A stretch of 64,000 nt of DNA from positions 33,788,952 to 33,852,951 of the forward strand of contig CM043800.1 of NCBI GenBank assembly GCA_023974075.1, in the 5' to 3' direction. Position numbers and translations under genes: made by a program. Below the pieces are notes generated by a model that saw only the letters and a list, made by a program, of their open reading frames with translations, did no database searches and was not told the origin of the DNA. The DNA is from Chaenocephalus aceratus. Lineage: Eukaryota; Chordata; Actinopteri; Perciformes; Channichthyidae. Below, in pieces: positions 62,727 through 64,000 of this stretch (its first letter is position 1; the number at the start of each line of letters is the position of its first letter).

Positions 62727-64000
62727 TGGTCTGCTACCAAAACTCATTCGAACTGCTGATGGTAAACCAAATATTTTCATAATACAGCTTTGGAGATTAT
62801 TGGGATGAAATCAAAGCCTTTTTGCACTACAGTATTTACACAGAATTTCCACTAAAATGAATAAAAACCCAATTAAGGATGAACTTAACACCTTTCCTAA
62901 AACATGTTAATGTCAGGTTTGGGAAGAATAGAGAATATGATGGGCACATCAATTTCGATAATTACGATAAAACATTTGGTCAACACTATTTGACAAGGAA
63001 AGTCCGTTTCTTTTGTAGGCCGGCCCTCAATTAGTCGGTAGTTTCAGTCTTTTAAGTTTGGTGTCAAGTTTCCCTTATGTTTCCGGGAGCTTAATTAATT
63101 TCCATCAATGGCTGAAGTGTAAAAAACATACTGACATTTTATAAAAACCTCAACTTGGATTTGATAGAATTCCAACAAATATGATACCTGATCACTTCTG
63201 ATAAGATACTTGACCTGGACTGAGATACTGAGGGTCCAACTAGCTCTCCTCTTGATACTTGAATAAAATGAGGCAGAATCAAACAGGATGTCGCCAGTGG
63301 GATGGCTGGTGTTTTGTTTATATTCAGTGTGATTCATTTCTAGGTAGTTATTTAAGACATTGCCTCCCTATGACCCTTAGGAGGGTTATAGCTCAGGAAC
63401 ACCAAGCCTGCACGGAGGAGCATGTAGAACTAGCTAGCGACTCGGCGATTTACTCCCGTTCTACAGGAGACGCTGACACGACTTTTACACCGAATTAATA
63501 TATATGTGAAGTTATTCTAAAGCCTTTTAAAAAAGTCATTCTACTTATTTATTTTCATCCAAGAGTGCTGCAGCTTCCCCCTTCTGCTCCTGTTGAAGCC
63601 TCTCAGCAACCAAATGTCATTCAAAGCTATATGTGACATGAGAATATATTTGGCTAACACATTTTAACATCCAGGTACTTGTATTGCTGTGTACAAAAGT
63701 GCTTGATAAATCATTGTCCTTAACAATAGTTCAAAGCAGTATTGAACAATAATATATTGCAACGCACAAGTAACATTATACAGTCAATTATGTGCAGGTA
63801 CATAGTATTATGAGGAGTGACGGTAACTGTGAGTTTGTTTTTACTTTTTTTGCCTTGTATGATTTTTCTTTTTTTAATTCTTTGTTCACAATGAGCCTCT
63901 CAGAAGAGAGCCCCGTTGTTATTCTTATCTATGCCAAAACCAATGCAATGTTACTCTGCACTAATCATGTGTAAGATGCATTAATTAATTTTTGTATTCA

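Larger units (their letters stand above)
61995..63290 (+). promoter_or_regulatory. lin28a: LIN28A 3'UTR with polyadenylation signals
   Basis: AATAAA lies at 62860-62865 and 63262-63267. Three let-7 seed matches precede the first signal. Sequence to the window end (64000) shows no gene; the UTR may extend further, as it is long in mammals. Confidence 0.6.

Noticed and set aside
62091..63400. miR-125 (lin-4 family) or miR-430 sites in the LIN28A 3'UTR
   Set aside because: Only partial CTCAGG matches and no GCACTT 6-mer were found, unlike the clear let-7 sites.

Overview
The window is vertebrate nuclear DNA, most likely from a spiny-rayed teleost fish. The genes are split by many introns with GT/AG splice sites, the proteins are full-length vertebrate orthologues, and the gaps are packed with fish-type transposon relics (hAT MITEs, a Tc1/mariner copy, TTAA-flanked MITEs, LINE tails). 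I identified genes by translating exons and joining them at splice sites that keep frame. No database search was possible, so family names rest on recognised sequence.

Layout, left to right. (1) 95-5626 (+): the 3' part of INPP5B, running from inside the 5-phosphatase domain through the ASH and RhoGAP-like domains to the stop. (2) 8113-20504 (+): complete MTF1, the six-finger metal-response transcription factor (ten coding exons, 818 residues). Its long 3'UTR carries an uninterrupted (GT)115 tract. (3) 23776-24221 (-): a four-exon, 69-residue coiled-coil-like protein that ends tail to tail with MTF1. It sits exactly where C1orf122 sits in human. (4) 24882-30691 (+): YRDC, the tRNA t6A threonylcarbamoyl-AMP synthase, divergent from gene 3. 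(5) 33149-48643 (-): MANEAL, a Golgi GH99 endo-alpha-mannosidase-like protein of four exons, with an 11-kb intron that has collected several transposons. (6) 53661-61994 (+): LIN28A, the let-7-blocking RNA-binding protein, whose 3'UTR carries three let-7 seed sites.

INPP5B-MTF1-small gene-YRDC-MANEAL reproduces the order and orientations of human 1p34.3. LIN28A lies at 1p36 in human, so the MANEAL-LIN28A junction differs from human. The genes do not form one pathway: they cover phosphoinositide signalling, metal response, tRNA modification, glycan trimming and developmental RNA control.

The most interesting non-gene signals are: inverted LINE tails flanking three zinc-finger exons of MTF1, which could promote exon circularisation; the (GT)115 tract in the MTF1 3'UTR; an 800-bp fold-back element; a hAT element with a BED-finger remnant; two near-identical MITEs 10.6 kb apart; a dead Tc1 copy; several perfect hairpins; the let-7 site cluster; and the missing CaaX box of INPP5B. 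I saw nothing that amounts to a wholly new biological system.
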